Assembly: GCA_030827135.1 (NCBI GenBank)
Contig: JAURFE010000001.1
Span: 556,368-620,367 of the forward strand
Source of the DNA: Vicinamibacterales bacterium
Lineage (GTDB): Bacteria; Acidobacteriota; Vicinamibacteria; Vicinamibacterales; SCN-69-37
Length of the DNA stretch: 64,000 bases
Direction: 5' to 3'
Shown here piece after piece: positions 16,486 to 24,993 of the stretch (its first letter is position 1; every line of letters begins with the position of its first letter). A model generated the notes under the pieces. The model was given only the letters and a program-made list of their open reading frames with translations. It was not told the origin of the DNA and did no database searches. The translations under genes and the position numbers were made by a program.

Positions 16486-17625
16486 CTACTTGAGAATGTG
16501 CTCCGCGATGATCATCCGCTGCACCTCTGATGTGCCTTGATAGATTTCCGCAGCGCGGACGTCTCTGAACAGGCGCTCGATCGTCGAGCCGCGGCGATAC
16601 CCTTCCGACGCAAGAATCTGCATCGCGCGATCGGCGGCGCGATGCGCGGCCTCCGACGCCTGCAGCTTGGCCATCGCGGCTTCGAAGCGGGCGTGACTGG
16701 CGCGGTCGCGCGCGTCGGCGGCGCTCCACATCAACATGCGGGCCGCTTCCAGATCCGTCGCGAGATCGGCGAGCTGGAACTGAATCGCCTGGAAGTTGCC
16801 GATGGGCTGACCGAACGCCTCGCGGCGCCTGGCATAATTCAGGGCTTCCTCGAGGGCCGCACTCCCGACACCAAGCGCCTGCGCGGCAATCGCGACGCGC
16901 CCGCCCTCAAGTGCGCGCATCGCGATGCGGAAGCCCTTGCCGGTGTCGCCCAGTAACGCGTCCGCGCCAACGCGCACGTCATTGAACGCCAGATCCATGC
17001 AGCCGAGACCGCGCACACCGAGGGAATCCGGTGAGGGTTCCCGCGAGATCCCGGGACTGTCGAGCGGCACAAGGAACGCACTGACGCCGCGGCCACGCAC
17101 ACCCGGCTGGGTCGCCGCGAAGACGATCGCGACATCCGCCACTTCGGCGTTGGCCACCCAGGCCTTGCGACCCGACAACACGTAACCGCGATCGTCGAGG
17201 CGCGCGGTCGTCTGCTGGTTGCCCGCGTCCGATCCCGCCTGGGCTTCAGACAACGCAAACGAGCCCAGGCTCCGGCCACTGGCGAGCCGGCCAAGCCAGA
17301 GTTCCTTCTGCTCCGCCGTGCCGAACTCCGAGAGAGGCTCGGCGACCAGTGAGTTCGTCACCGAGAGAATGACCGCCAGCGTCGCGCTCGCTGCGGACAC
17401 GGCTTCGAGCGCCGTCGCGTACGTCACGTACGGCCGGCCCCCTCCGCCAACCCCCGCCGGCAACGTGACACCAGTCAGGCCGATCGCCGCGGCCGCGGCC
17501 ACAAGATCCCGTGGAAACTCGCCGGTCGCATCAATCGCCGCCGCGCGGGGAGCGACGACCTCCGTCGCAAAACGCCGAACCTCGGCGAGGAAGGCCTCCT
17601 GGGCGGGGTCGTTCGAAAAATCCAT
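16486..17625 (-). CDS. Acyl-CoA dehydrogenase homologue with Gln at the usual catalytic Glu position
   Basis: Same fold and length (379 aa) as the neighbouring enzyme, with FALSEAQAGSDAGNQ, AWVANAEVADVAIV, RREAFGQPIGNFQAIQFQLA and C-terminal IYQGTSEVQR. In most family members the last motif is IYEGTSEIQR and the Glu is the catalytic base; here the codon is CAA (Gln). Families that lose this Glu (isovaleryl- and long-chain dehydrogenases) use a Glu in an earlier helix, but the matching position here (ALEGGRVAIA) does not clearly offer one at the right register. It may use a shifted base, be weakly active, or have another reaction. It follows the HIT gene by 39 bases in the hup-hit-acd run. Confidence 0.9.
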   Translation of the reverse strand: MDFSNDPAQEAFLAEVRRFATEVVAPRAAAIDATGEFPRDLVAAAAAIGLTGVTLPAGVGGGGRPYVTYATALEAVSAASATLAVILSVTNSLVAEPLSEFGTAEQKELWLGRLASGRSLGSFALSEAQAGSDAGNQQTTARLDDRGYVLSGRKAWVANAEVADVAIVFAATQPGVRGRGVSAFLVPLDSPGISREPSPDSLGVRGLGCMDLAFNDVRVGADALLGDTGKGFRIAMRALEGGRVAIAAQALGVGSAALEEALNYARRREAFGQPIGNFQAIQFQLADLATDLEAARMLMWSAADARDRASHARFEAAMAKLQASEAAHRAADRAMQILASEGYRRGSTIERLFRDVRAAEIYQGTSEVQRMIIAEHILK

Positions 17626-17644
17626 AATTCAAATTCTAAACATT

Positions 17645-17667
17645 GGCGAGCCTAAAGGCCCGCCCTA
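17645..17667 (-). repeat. Hairpin at the HIT stop codon (family B variant)
   Basis: GGCGAGCC / GGCCCGCC with loop TAAA forms a stem of 7 pairs plus one mismatch, directly after the GCGTAGGGC that ends the HIT gene. The same GCG-TAG-GGC wording ends the acyl-CoA dehydrogenase at 16388. It lies between the HIT stop and the start of the next gene. Confidence 0.6.
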
Positions 17668-18165
17668 CGCGGAGGCGGCAAAGCGGGCGACCAGCGGGCC
17701 GAGCTGACGCGCCGTCTCATCGAGCGTTTCGGGCAGCACCCGTGTCTCGCCCACCACGGTCATGAAGTTCGTGTCGCCATTCCAACGCGGCACGATGTGC
17801 ATGTGAAGGTGATCGAGCACGCCGGCGCCCGCAGACTTGCCCAGGTTCAGCCCCATGTTGAAGCCGTGCGGGTGGTAGCGCTCTTCGAGCGCCATCTCCG
17901 CCGCGCGCGTCAGTCGCATCAATTCGTCGAGTTCCGGCGCCGTGAGTTCGGACAACCGTCCGCAGTGCCGGCCAGGCACCACCATCAGGTGGCCGTTGTT
18001 GTAGGGGTAGAGATTCAGAATGACGAAACAACTCCCGCCGCGATGAATGATAAGCGAGTCAGGGCCGGGGGCTGATGCCTGTGCGGCACAAAACACGCAA
18101 CCCGGATCTCCCTGGCTGGCGGCCGTCACGTACGCGAGCCTCCACGGCGTCCACAACCGATCCAT
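17665..18165 (-). CDS. HIT-family nucleotide hydrolase/phosphorylase
   Basis: Histidine-triad protein of 166 residues that acts on nucleoside phosphoramidates or dinucleoside polyphosphates such as Ap4A. The triad is HLHMHIVPRW, with the last two His forming the active site. CVFC near residue 23 and GGSCFVILNLYPYNNGHLMVVP are typical of the Ap4A-phosphorylase-like branch (FHIT/Mycobacterium Ap4A phosphorylase type). It sits 18 bases after the HU gene. No signal peptide. Confidence 0.9.
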   Translation of the reverse strand: MDRLWTPWRLAYVTAASQGDPGCVFCAAQASAPGPDSLIIHRGGSCFVILNLYPYNNGHLMVVPGRHCGRLSELTAPELDELMRLTRAAEMALEERYHPHGFNMGLNLGKSAGAGVLDHLHMHIVPRWNGDTNFMTVVGETRVLPETLDETARQLGPLVARFAASA

Positions 18166-18183
18166 ATTTGCCCTTGTGCCGGA

Positions 18184-18513
18184 CTACTCGGCACCGTCAG
18201 GTCCGTCGGATCCGGGAGCCGGTTCGTCCGGGAACGGCGCGTTGTTGATGAGGTCCTTCAGTTCCTTGCCGGGCTTGAAGTAGGGCACCTTCTTCGGCGG
18301 CACATCGACCTTGTCGCCCGTCTTCGGGTTCCGCCCCTTGCGCGGCTCCCGCTGACGCAGGCGAAAGCTGCCAAAGCCCCGGAGCTCAATCTTCTCCCCG
18401 CGGTGCAGGGCGTCGACGATGCTCTGGAACACACTGTCCACGATGAGCTCGGAGTGTTTCTTGGTCAGGTCCGAGACCCGGGACACTTCTTCGACGAGTT
18501 CGGCTTTGGTCAT
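18184..18513 (-). CDS. HU/IHF-family DNA-binding protein
   Basis: Nucleoid protein of 109 residues that bends DNA as a dimer. MTKAELVEEVSRVSDLTKK and the helical N-terminus are followed by KIELRGFGSFRLRQREPRKG, the GRNPKTGDKVDVPPKKVPYF arm with its Pro tip, and KPGKELKDLIN. The last 18 residues are an acidic Gly/Pro tail not found in standard HU. The promoter is unusually clear, and the mRNA leader would be about 8-12 bases with no Shine-Dalgarno. It is first gene of a run with HIT and the second acyl-CoA dehydrogenase. Confidence 0.94.
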   Translation of the reverse strand: MTKAELVEEVSRVSDLTKKHSELIVDSVFQSIVDALHRGEKIELRGFGSFRLRQREPRKGRNPKTGDKVDVPPKKVPYFKPGKELKDLINNAPFPDEPAPGSDGPDGAE

Positions 18514-18516
18514 GTC

Positions 18517-18558
18517 GCTAACTCGTGCATTATCCGCGAGTTAGCGGCCGGGGGTCAA
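18517..18558 (-). promoter_or_regulatory. Promoter of the HU gene with a 9-bp palindrome around the -10 box
   Basis: On the minus strand TTGACC (18553-18558) and GATAAT (18529-18534) are spaced by 18 bases, each matching the sigma-70 consensus at five of six positions. A perfect inverted repeat, GCTAACTCG (18537-18545) and CGAGTTAGC (18517-18525), flanks the -10 box with an 11-base centre. It ends 3 bases before the ATG. It could be a repressor operator or a hairpin at the start of the transcript. Confidence 0.7.
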
Positions 18559-18573
18559 ACCCGGCTCTCGCAG

Positions 18574-18701
18574 GGGTTCATGGTTCATCGGTTCATGGTT
18601 CAGGGTGCCGTTCCGGGTTCGGGGTGCGTGTTCAAGGTTCAGGGTTCAGGGTTGGTGCAGGGTTCCGCACCATGAACCATGAACCGATGAACCATGAACC
18701 C
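18574..18701. repeat. Repeat family C: 28-bp perfect inverted repeat of GGTTCATGGTTCAT units
   Basis: The arms at 18574-18601 and 18674-18701 are exact reverse complements (28 bp) and continue inward for about seven more bases with one mismatch. The 72-base centre holds GGTTCAGGGTTCAGG units. It begins 15 bases after the tamB stop and ends before the HU promoter. A closely similar stretch lies inside the NtrC-type regulator gene at 53576. Confidence 0.85.
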
Positions 18702-18716
18702 GCGCCAGCGCCAGCG

Positions 18717-21700
18717 TCAGCGCTTGATGACAAAAATGAGGTCGATGCCGGCCGTTTCGGTGCGGGCCGAACGGTTGGCGGGCTGGCCGCCCGGGGCGAC
18801 CGAGGTCACAATCCGCAGGTACTCGGTGAGCCGGTATTCGAACGTCAGCCGGTTGGTGCCTTCACCACCGAACTCGTGCCGGAAGCCGACAAACAACTTG
18901 TCGCTGACCTGCCGGCCGACGATGACCGTCGCGCCGACGGTGCCGGCTTCCGCAGTTTGAATCTCGAAGACGTCGAGGTCCAGCGCCCTCGCGACCGAAT
19001 CCGCAAGAGGACCGACAACCGCACCGGCGGCAAGACTGCCGGCACGCGCGGCGAGCGAGACCTTTTCACCCTGTCCCAACTGGTTGATCGTCCGATTGAA
19101 GACGACAAGCGCGAGAATGTCCCCTTCGTCGAGGGGTGGGTCGCTCGACAGGGTGAGCGACGGCGCAGCCGCCGTGCCTTGAATCCGCGCCGTGACCGTC
19201 ACACCGGAGACCTCGCGCGTCGCCGTGATCTCCAGTGTCGGATTGGTGTAGTCGTCGCCGCGGAACCGCAGACGGCTGCCGCGCTCAATGGCGAACCGGC
19301 GACCCTGGAAGTCGTAGGTCCCGCGCACGACGTTCACTTCGCCGACCAGTGACGCCTCGGCGCCGCGTGCCTTCATCACCTGCAGCGTGCCGCCCAGCGT
19401 CAGGTTCACGTCGCCGAGACCGATGGGCCCGTCATCTGTCTGGATCCCACGTCCGCGGACAATGACGTTGTCGGGAAGAATCACGTCGATCGACAGCGCA
19501 GCGCCGGCAAAGACCGACGGCGGCACCGGCGCCGCATGCGGGTCGACCGGCACCGCCCCTGGCACAGGCGACGTGGACACATACGCGGTCGACGGCGTGA
19601 ACTGCTGCAGCAGCCGATCCACCTCGAAGCGGCCCCGATCGATCTTCACGGAGCCAATCATCTGCGGCGCCAGCAACGTGCCGGCGCCGGTGAGATCCAG
19701 CGACACGGCCAGGTCGCCAAACCGGTTGCCAAGCAGCCGGAACTGCTGCGCGACAATCCGGAGGTCGACTTCTCCGCCGTTCATCCGCGACAACACATCG
19801 AGCCGCCCGTTGACACGCAGCAGGTGCCCGTCCTGATCCTCCATCGTGAACGTGTCCACGATGAGCACTGAATCGCTCACCCGCATGCCCGCGTTCAGAT
19901 TGCGGTACGCCACGCCCGTTTCGGGCACGTCGAACCTGATGTTCGTCATCGTCGCGGTGCCGTTCACGGTGGGCGACGCCTGGCTGCCGGTGATGCGCAG
20001 TTCCGCCTGTGCCGCGCCCGAGGCATTCACCACATAGGGAATGGCGGGCGCGACCACGCCGACGTCAGTGAATTGGGCCAGCACGGCCACGTCCAACCCG
20101 GCCGCCTCGGGATCGAGCGGCACGGTGCCTTTGACCGACGCCGTTCCGCGCTCGGCCGCATCCAGCGCGATGTCGACCGTGCTCACATGGCCTGCGAGGT
20201 TCACGGAACCGCCAACAGTCGTGAACGGCACACCATCGGCCGTGCCCTCCGACACCACAAATGACGACGCGACCCTGGGATCATCAACGGCACCGGTCAC
20301 CGTCACCGCGCCGTTCAACACGCCGGTGACTCGTTCCTCGCCCAGCAGCGTGGTGATGAACGGCGCCACCGACACACCCACGGCATCGATCCGGAGGGCG
20401 TCGGTGGACGGAGTCGCCGGCGTCACAAACGGCAACGCCCCGGACATCGTCATCCGCTCGCTGCCCTTCACCAACTCCAGCCGATCGATCGTCAGCCGAT
20501 CCTCCGTCATGCGGAGTCTGGCGATTTCCCCCGCTCGCATCGACCACGCCTCGCCAGGCATCGTGAGCGTAAATGCGCGCGCGGTAATCTCGAGTGCGGC
20601 GTCGGCGCCGGTCGTGATGCCCGCCGTCACATCCAGCACCGCGCGTTCGTGCTCCGTCGATGCAGTCACATCCGCCTGCGTGGCGGTGAAGGTCGTCCTG
20701 ACCGTGCCCCTCGGCCACTCCTGGCCGCCCGCCATCATGAACGTCCCCTCGGCCGACGCCGTCCCGGTCAGGCGGTCATACAGAAATTCGGGTATGCGCA
20801 CCTCGTACTCGCCCGTCGCACTCATCACCGACATGTCGTTCATGGCGAGCGACGACGCGAGCACGATGCCGCGCGCGACCGGGTCTTTGAAGGGCCCGGT
20901 GAGCCGGCCTTCCGTGCGCAGTTGGCCCGTCGCCGTGACCTCCAATTGAGCGGGAAGCAACGAAAGGTCGGCGATATCGACGACGTAGGCGAGGTCCGAC
21001 GTGCCGCTGTCGCCCAGTGCGAGGATGCCGGTCAGGTCGAGCTTGCCCAACGGCCCTGCGGCCTTGCCTTCGGTGATCGTGACCAGGCCCGCCGTTGCTG
21101 TCCCGAGCACGCGCGCGGACGTCAAGTCGACGCCGTTCACAGACGACGCGCCAAGGGTGACGTCCATCGTCCCATCGGCGAACGTCGGGCTGAAGGGTGC
21201 GGCGAGGTCGGCGACGTTGACGGACACGTTGAATGTGCCGTCGGGTTGTATCGCTTCCCACGTGCCGGAGGCCCTGCCTTCGGCCGACATCGTCAACCGG
21301 CGAGCGGCGAGGGCTCCCGACATGACGACCGAGCGCAGCCGCAGGTCATCCACATCGCCATCGAGCGTGCCGGAGAAGGTCGCGCGGTGACCCATCAGTT
21401 CGGCCGTGATCGCGCCCGCACCCTCAATGGTGACGTCTCCGGACACGCGAGCGGACGTGAAGGGCCAGTCCTCGTCGGCGATGGGCTCGTCCATGAGCTT
21501 GGGCGCCATGCGGCGCGGATCCAGATTCCGCACGGAGCCCTTGATGGAGTAGGCGATGTCCTCGCCTTTCAGGGTGATGTTCGCGAGCATGCCGGGGTCG
21601 AGCGTCGCCCCCTCCAGCGTCGATGCGCCAAGCACACTCTCGAGCGTCCAGTCGTCCGGTGTCCGCGCGACCAGCGTGTACGTGCCCTGGACGTCGCTGT

Positions 21701-23018
21701 CGAGCGGCGGCAGCTCAAGAAACGCCGGCAGGTTGGCGCCGTTCCCGTTCCGCAACTCGCCGACCACAGTCGCTGTTTCCGTCGCGTAGACGTAGTTGAA
21801 GGTGCCGGTGGTGGACGCGTCATAGGTCGTGGCGTCGAACTTCGCTGTCACGCCGTCCGCCGTCACGCGTCCATCCATCCGCGCGCGGTCGATGTCGTAC
21901 TCGGCGTAGGAGGAGCGCCCGAGCGTTCCCGCAAACGTGCCGGCCAGACCACGTCCGGCTTCGCTGCGCATGTCGAAGGTGACGGGACCATTGAGACGTG
22001 TGGGCCACTCGGGGCGTACCGCCCACGGCGCCGCATCAAACCGGTTGAGCGTGGCCGCCCCCCGCACGGTGAAGACGGGGTCACTCAGATTCATGATGAC
22101 GTCCACGTCGGCGTCGCCACCAACGGTGTCGGTGATGGGGCCTGTGACGTGCAGCGCCCGGAGCGGCCCGACGAGGGAGAGGGTCATCGCGGGCGTGAGG
22201 GGGATGCCCTCAAGCACAGGAATATACGGGACCCATTCGGTCAGGACCACACGGTCGCTGACGAGCCGGGCTTCGAGGACTCCCTCGGGCAGGAAGGCCA
22301 GCGACCCGCGCACCTGGCCGTTCGACGTCGTCAGCTCAATCGGCGTGACGTCGATGCGTTCCTCGGAGACGACGACCTGCGTGACCAGTGAGGCGACCAC
22401 CAGTCCCCCCAGCGCTTCCCGCGCCGCGAAACGCGTGACGTCCACGGTGATGTCGCGCGCGATCAGCACCGACATCTCGGCAGCGACCGCCACGAGGTCG
22501 TACTTCCGGTTGATCGGCCGCACATCCGCCTCGCCGTCCACAAACGTGGCGCTGCGAATGCGGATGGTACTGGTGGAGGGGGGCGCCGCCGGATCCGCGT
22601 CCGGCAGTTGGAGCCCGTCGACATACCACCCTGTCAGTGTTTCGATCACAGTCACGCGCGCGCCGGTCAGCACCAGGTCGTCGATCACCAGGGCGGACGA
22701 GATCAGGTCGCGGAGGCGGTACCGCCCGTCGATTCGCGCAATCGTCAGCACGACGTCGCCGCCGCGCGTGACGCGCACGTCGTGGACGGTGGCGCCGGTG
22801 AACAGCGAGCCCTCAAGTCGTCCGATGTGGAGTTCCCCGTCGATGAATCGTGAGGCCTGTGATTCGAGCACGTTTGCGAGTCGCGACCGTCCCCACTCGG
22901 TCCCCGACAGCCAATAGGCCACCACCCCCAGCAGCACCAGGGCTCCCAGGGTCCATGCGGCAAACCGCGCCAGGCCGATGAGTCGTCGTCGTACCGTCAC
23001 GTCAGAATGCGTGTCCAA
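18717..23018 (-). CDS. tamB: TamB-like translocation and assembly module protein (AsmA/DUF490)
   Basis: Very large envelope protein (1433 aa), anchored by one N-terminal membrane helix (about residues 15-36, FAAWTLGALVLLGVVAYWL) and extending across the periplasm as repeated beta-strands. It belongs to the bridge-like AsmA/TamB class linked to phospholipid transport to the outer membrane and to outer-membrane protein assembly. The N-terminal part has the typical LHIGRLEGSLFTGATVHDV. The C-terminal TamB domain shows VRGRGIQTDDGPIGLGDVNL, GTYDFQGRRFAIERG and SDPPLDEGDILALVVFNR. It ends in a beta-strand, TAGIDLIFVIKR. The start overlaps the preceding tamA-like gene by 17 bases, the classic tamA-tamB arrangement. 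Confidence 0.92.
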   Translation of the reverse strand: MDTHSDVTVRRRLIGLARFAAWTLGALVLLGVVAYWLSGTEWGRSRLANVLESQASRFIDGELHIGRLEGSLFTGATVHDVRVTRGGDVVLTIARIDGRYRLRDLISSALVIDDLVLTGARVTVIETLTGWYVDGLQLPDADPAAPPSTSTIRIRSATFVDGEADVRPINRKYDLVAVAAEMSVLIARDITVDVTRFAAREALGGLVVASLVTQVVVSEERIDVTPIELTTSNGQVRGSLAFLPEGVLEARLVSDRVVLTEWVPYIPVLEGIPLTPAMTLSLVGPLRALHVTGPITDTVGGDADVDVIMNLSDPVFTVRGAATLNRFDAAPWAVRPEWPTRLNGPVTFDMRSEAGRGLAGTFAGTLGRSSYAEYDIDRARMDGRVTADGVTAKFDATTYDASTTGTFNYVYATETATVVGELRNGNGANLPAFLELPPLDSDVQGTYTLVARTPDDWTLESVLGASTLEGATLDPGMLANITLKGEDIAYSIKGSVRNLDPRRMAPKLMDEPIADEDWPFTSARVSGDVTIEGAGAITAELMGHRATFSGTLDGDVDDLRLRSVVMSGALAARRLTMSAEGRASGTWEAIQPDGTFNVSVNVADLAAPFSPTFADGTMDVTLGASSVNGVDLTSARVLGTATAGLVTITEGKAAGPLGKLDLTGILALGDSGTSDLAYVVDIADLSLLPAQLEVTATGQLRTEGRLTGPFKDPVARGIVLASSLAMNDMSVMSATGEYEVRIPEFLYDRLTGTASAEGTFMMAGGQEWPRGTVRTTFTATQADVTASTEHERAVLDVTAGITTGADAALEITARAFTLTMPGEAWSMRAGEIARLRMTEDRLTIDRLELVKGSERMTMSGALPFVTPATPSTDALRIDAVGVSVAPFITTLLGEERVTGVLNGAVTVTGAVDDPRVASSFVVSEGTADGVPFTTVGGSVNLAGHVSTVDIALDAAERGTASVKGTVPLDPEAAGLDVAVLAQFTDVGVVAPAIPYVVNASGAAQAELRITGSQASPTVNGTATMTNIRFDVPETGVAYRNLNAGMRVSDSVLIVDTFTMEDQDGHLLRVNGRLDVLSRMNGGEVDLRIVAQQFRLLGNRFGDLAVSLDLTGAGTLLAPQMIGSVKIDRGRFEVDRLLQQFTPSTAYVSTSPVPGAVPVDPHAAPVPPSVFAGAALSIDVILPDNVIVRGRGIQTDDGPIGLGDVNLTLGGTLQVMKARGAEASLVGEVNVVRGTYDFQGRRFAIERGSRLRFRGDDYTNPTLEITATREVSGVTVTARIQGTAAAPSLTLSSDPPLDEGDILALVVFNRTINQLGQGEKVSLAARAGSLAAGAVVGPLADSVARALDLDVFEIQTAEAGTVGATVIVGRQVSDKLFVGFRHEFGGEGTNRLTFEYRLTEYLRIVTSVAPGGQPANRSARTETAGIDLIFVIKR

Positions 23019-24879
23019 AACTCAGGTGGATGCGCCAGCGGCGCGACTGGGTCTTGCCGTCGAGCCTCAGTTGTGAAATCGGATTCAACTGGTAGCCGAC
23101 GTCCCCGCGGACGACGCCGACCAAGGTCTCGTAACGCAGGCCCAGACCGACCGCCCGACGCAGGTCGGTGAAGGGACTCTGCCAATCGGCGGCCCACACG
23201 TTGCCGGCATCGAGAAAGGCCACCATCCCGATGTCGCAGCAGACGCGGAGGCGCAGTTCGAGTGACGTGTCCACGAAGGAGCGTCCGCCGATCGGCGCGC
23301 CCTGAAGGCTGGTCGGGCTTACTTCGTACCGTCCCCATCCCCGCAGATTGGTGGAACCGCCGAGAAAAAACCGTTCTGAAAAGGGCACGTCGGCGGTGTC
23401 GCCAGCCGACAAGGTGCCGTAGCGCACCTTGCCGGCGACTCGAAGTCGTCGGCCGACCGGAACGTAGCCCCGCACTTCGGCGTTCACTTCGTCGTAGCGA
23501 AAGGACGCGCCGAGCCACGGTGCCACGTGTTCGGCCGCCAGCGCGAGCGTGAAGCCCCGCGACGGATCGGCCACGTTATCCACCGAGGTCTGCCCGGCGC
23601 GCAGTTCCAGTCCGGCGATGGTGCCGTCGCCCCGCCCCGTCACCGGATCCAGCCCCAATGCGATGCGCTCTTCGACGGTCGACAGGTCGGCGAGCACGGC
23701 ATCCGTGACGCGATAGGTCAGGTACTCGTGGCGATAGCGGGTCCGCACCTCGACCTCGTCGCGCCGACCAAACGCATGCGACACCGCCACATGGCCGCCG
23801 GCCGTACGCGACGTGAACATGGTTTCGTTCGTCCACCAGGCGCCGGCGCGCGCGTCCAGTGTGCCCCCACTGCGCAACAGGTACGGATGGTCGTAGCCAA
23901 AGCCGGCCCCTCGCAGCACGGTGGAATACTTGGCGTTACCGACCCACTGTGAGCCGTTGCCGAAGACATTGAGGTTGCGCCATTCGATCGAACCACGCCA
24001 CCGGTCTTCGGTACCGTATCCGACGCCGAATTCAAAGTGGTGCGGACGCGCTTCCGCCAGCGTCGCCACCATCGGCAACACGGCCGCCTCCGCCGCCTTC
24101 GCCTCCGCGACCGGCGCCACGTGGGCAAACTCAAACGCACCGAGTTGATTCAGCCGTCGCTGACTCCGCAGGACGTGACTCTCGCGATACAGGTCGCCCG
24201 GACGGAACGTCAGCGCACGCCACACCACCACCTGCTTGGTGCGCCGCAGTCCGCTGATCTGCAGATCCCCGAAACGCATCTCCGGTCCCGGCGTGATGCG
24301 CACGCGTACAACAAGACTGCGCGGCGTATCCCCGGGGTCTTCGATCACGTCCACACTGGCGTGCGGGTGTCCGTTCTCCCGCAGAATGGCCAGGGCGGTC
24401 TCGCGGATGGCCGAGAGCGTCGCCACGTCGCGCGGTTTCCCTGCGCCGGCCTCAAGTTCGGTGAGCCGGCCCCGCAGCGTCTCGGGGAACGTGTCAGGCA
24501 CGTCCACCAGTTCGACCAGGGAACGCACGACCAGACGTGGCGTCCCTTCGTCGATCGCAATCCGCACCTTCACCGACCGTTTGTCCTCGGCCAGGTCGAT
24601 CGCCGCAATACGCACGATGGCCTCGTCGAAGCCGCGGTCGCGATAAAACGCCCGCAGGCGATCGAGATCGCGTTCGAACACGGCCTCATCAAACCCGCGC
24701 CACCGGGACCAGGGCCAGCGCCCCCCCTGCCGCGTCTCAATGACGCGCCTCAGGTCGGACGCAGTGAACGACGCCGCGCCCTCAAAAGTGATCGACACGA
24801 CGCGAATCGCGTTTTCGTCCAGGCACGCCGCGGCCAGCACACAACACACCAGCACGCCGCTTCGAACAAATCGGATCAT
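23002..24879 (-). CDS. tamA: TamA/BamA-like outer-membrane protein (Omp85 family)
   Basis: Outer-membrane beta-barrel of 625 residues that works with the downstream TamB-like protein. POTRA-type domains fill the first 250 residues (VVSITFEGAASFTASDLRRV, then PEMRFGDLQISGLRRTKQVV). The 16-strand barrel follows, with FFLGGSTNLRGWGRYEVSP as the Omp85 loop containing the RGW/RGF motif. The C-terminal strand ends in Phe (WRIHLSFGHAF), as needed for barrel insertion. The N-terminal signal carries LAAACLDEN near residue 19, a possible though imperfect lipobox. No promoter was identified upstream. Between it and rpsA lie the rpsA terminator and a short repeat. Confidence 0.9.
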   Translation of the reverse strand: MIRFVRSGVLVCCVLAAACLDENAIRVVSITFEGAASFTASDLRRVIETRQGGRWPWSRWRGFDEAVFERDLDRLRAFYRDRGFDEAIVRIAAIDLAEDKRSVKVRIAIDEGTPRLVVRSLVELVDVPDTFPETLRGRLTELEAGAGKPRDVATLSAIRETALAILRENGHPHASVDVIEDPGDTPRSLVVRVRITPGPEMRFGDLQISGLRRTKQVVVWRALTFRPGDLYRESHVLRSQRRLNQLGAFEFAHVAPVAEAKAAEAAVLPMVATLAEARPHHFEFGVGYGTEDRWRGSIEWRNLNVFGNGSQWVGNAKYSTVLRGAGFGYDHPYLLRSGGTLDARAGAWWTNETMFTSRTAGGHVAVSHAFGRRDEVEVRTRYRHEYLTYRVTDAVLADLSTVEERIALGLDPVTGRGDGTIAGLELRAGQTSVDNVADPSRGFTLALAAEHVAPWLGASFRYDEVNAEVRGYVPVGRRLRVAGKVRYGTLSAGDTADVPFSERFFLGGSTNLRGWGRYEVSPTSLQGAPIGGRSFVDTSLELRLRVCCDIGMVAFLDAGNVWAADWQSPFTDLRRAVGLGLRYETLVGVVRGDVGYQLNPISQLRLDGKTQSRRWRIHLSFGHAF

Positions 24880-24900
24880 CTGATTTCGACTATACCGCTC

Positions 24901-24949
24901 AAAAAAAGAAAAGAGCCGGAGTCGTGGGTCATTCCCACCACTCCGGCTC
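24901..24949 (-). terminator. Rho-independent terminator of rpsA
   Basis: The stem GAGCCGGAGT / ACTCCGGCTC (10 bp) continues inside as GTGGG / CCCAC with a 5-base loop. On the minus strand the stem is followed by TCTTTTCTTTTTTT. It lies about 45 bases after the rpsA stop and just before the tamA-like start. Confidence 0.93.
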
Positions 24950-24957
24950 CGATTTCA

Positions 24958-24993
24958 GGACTCCTGGCCCCCAGGACCCTGGACGTCTCTGGA
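24958..24993 (-). repeat. Repeat family A, copy 3 (after rpsA)
   Basis: On the minus strand the rpsA TAG is followed at once by TCCAGAGACGTCCAGGGTCC and then CCAGGAGTCC, leading into the terminator. This is the same order (stop, repeat, terminator) as after gdhA. Confidence 0.75.
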
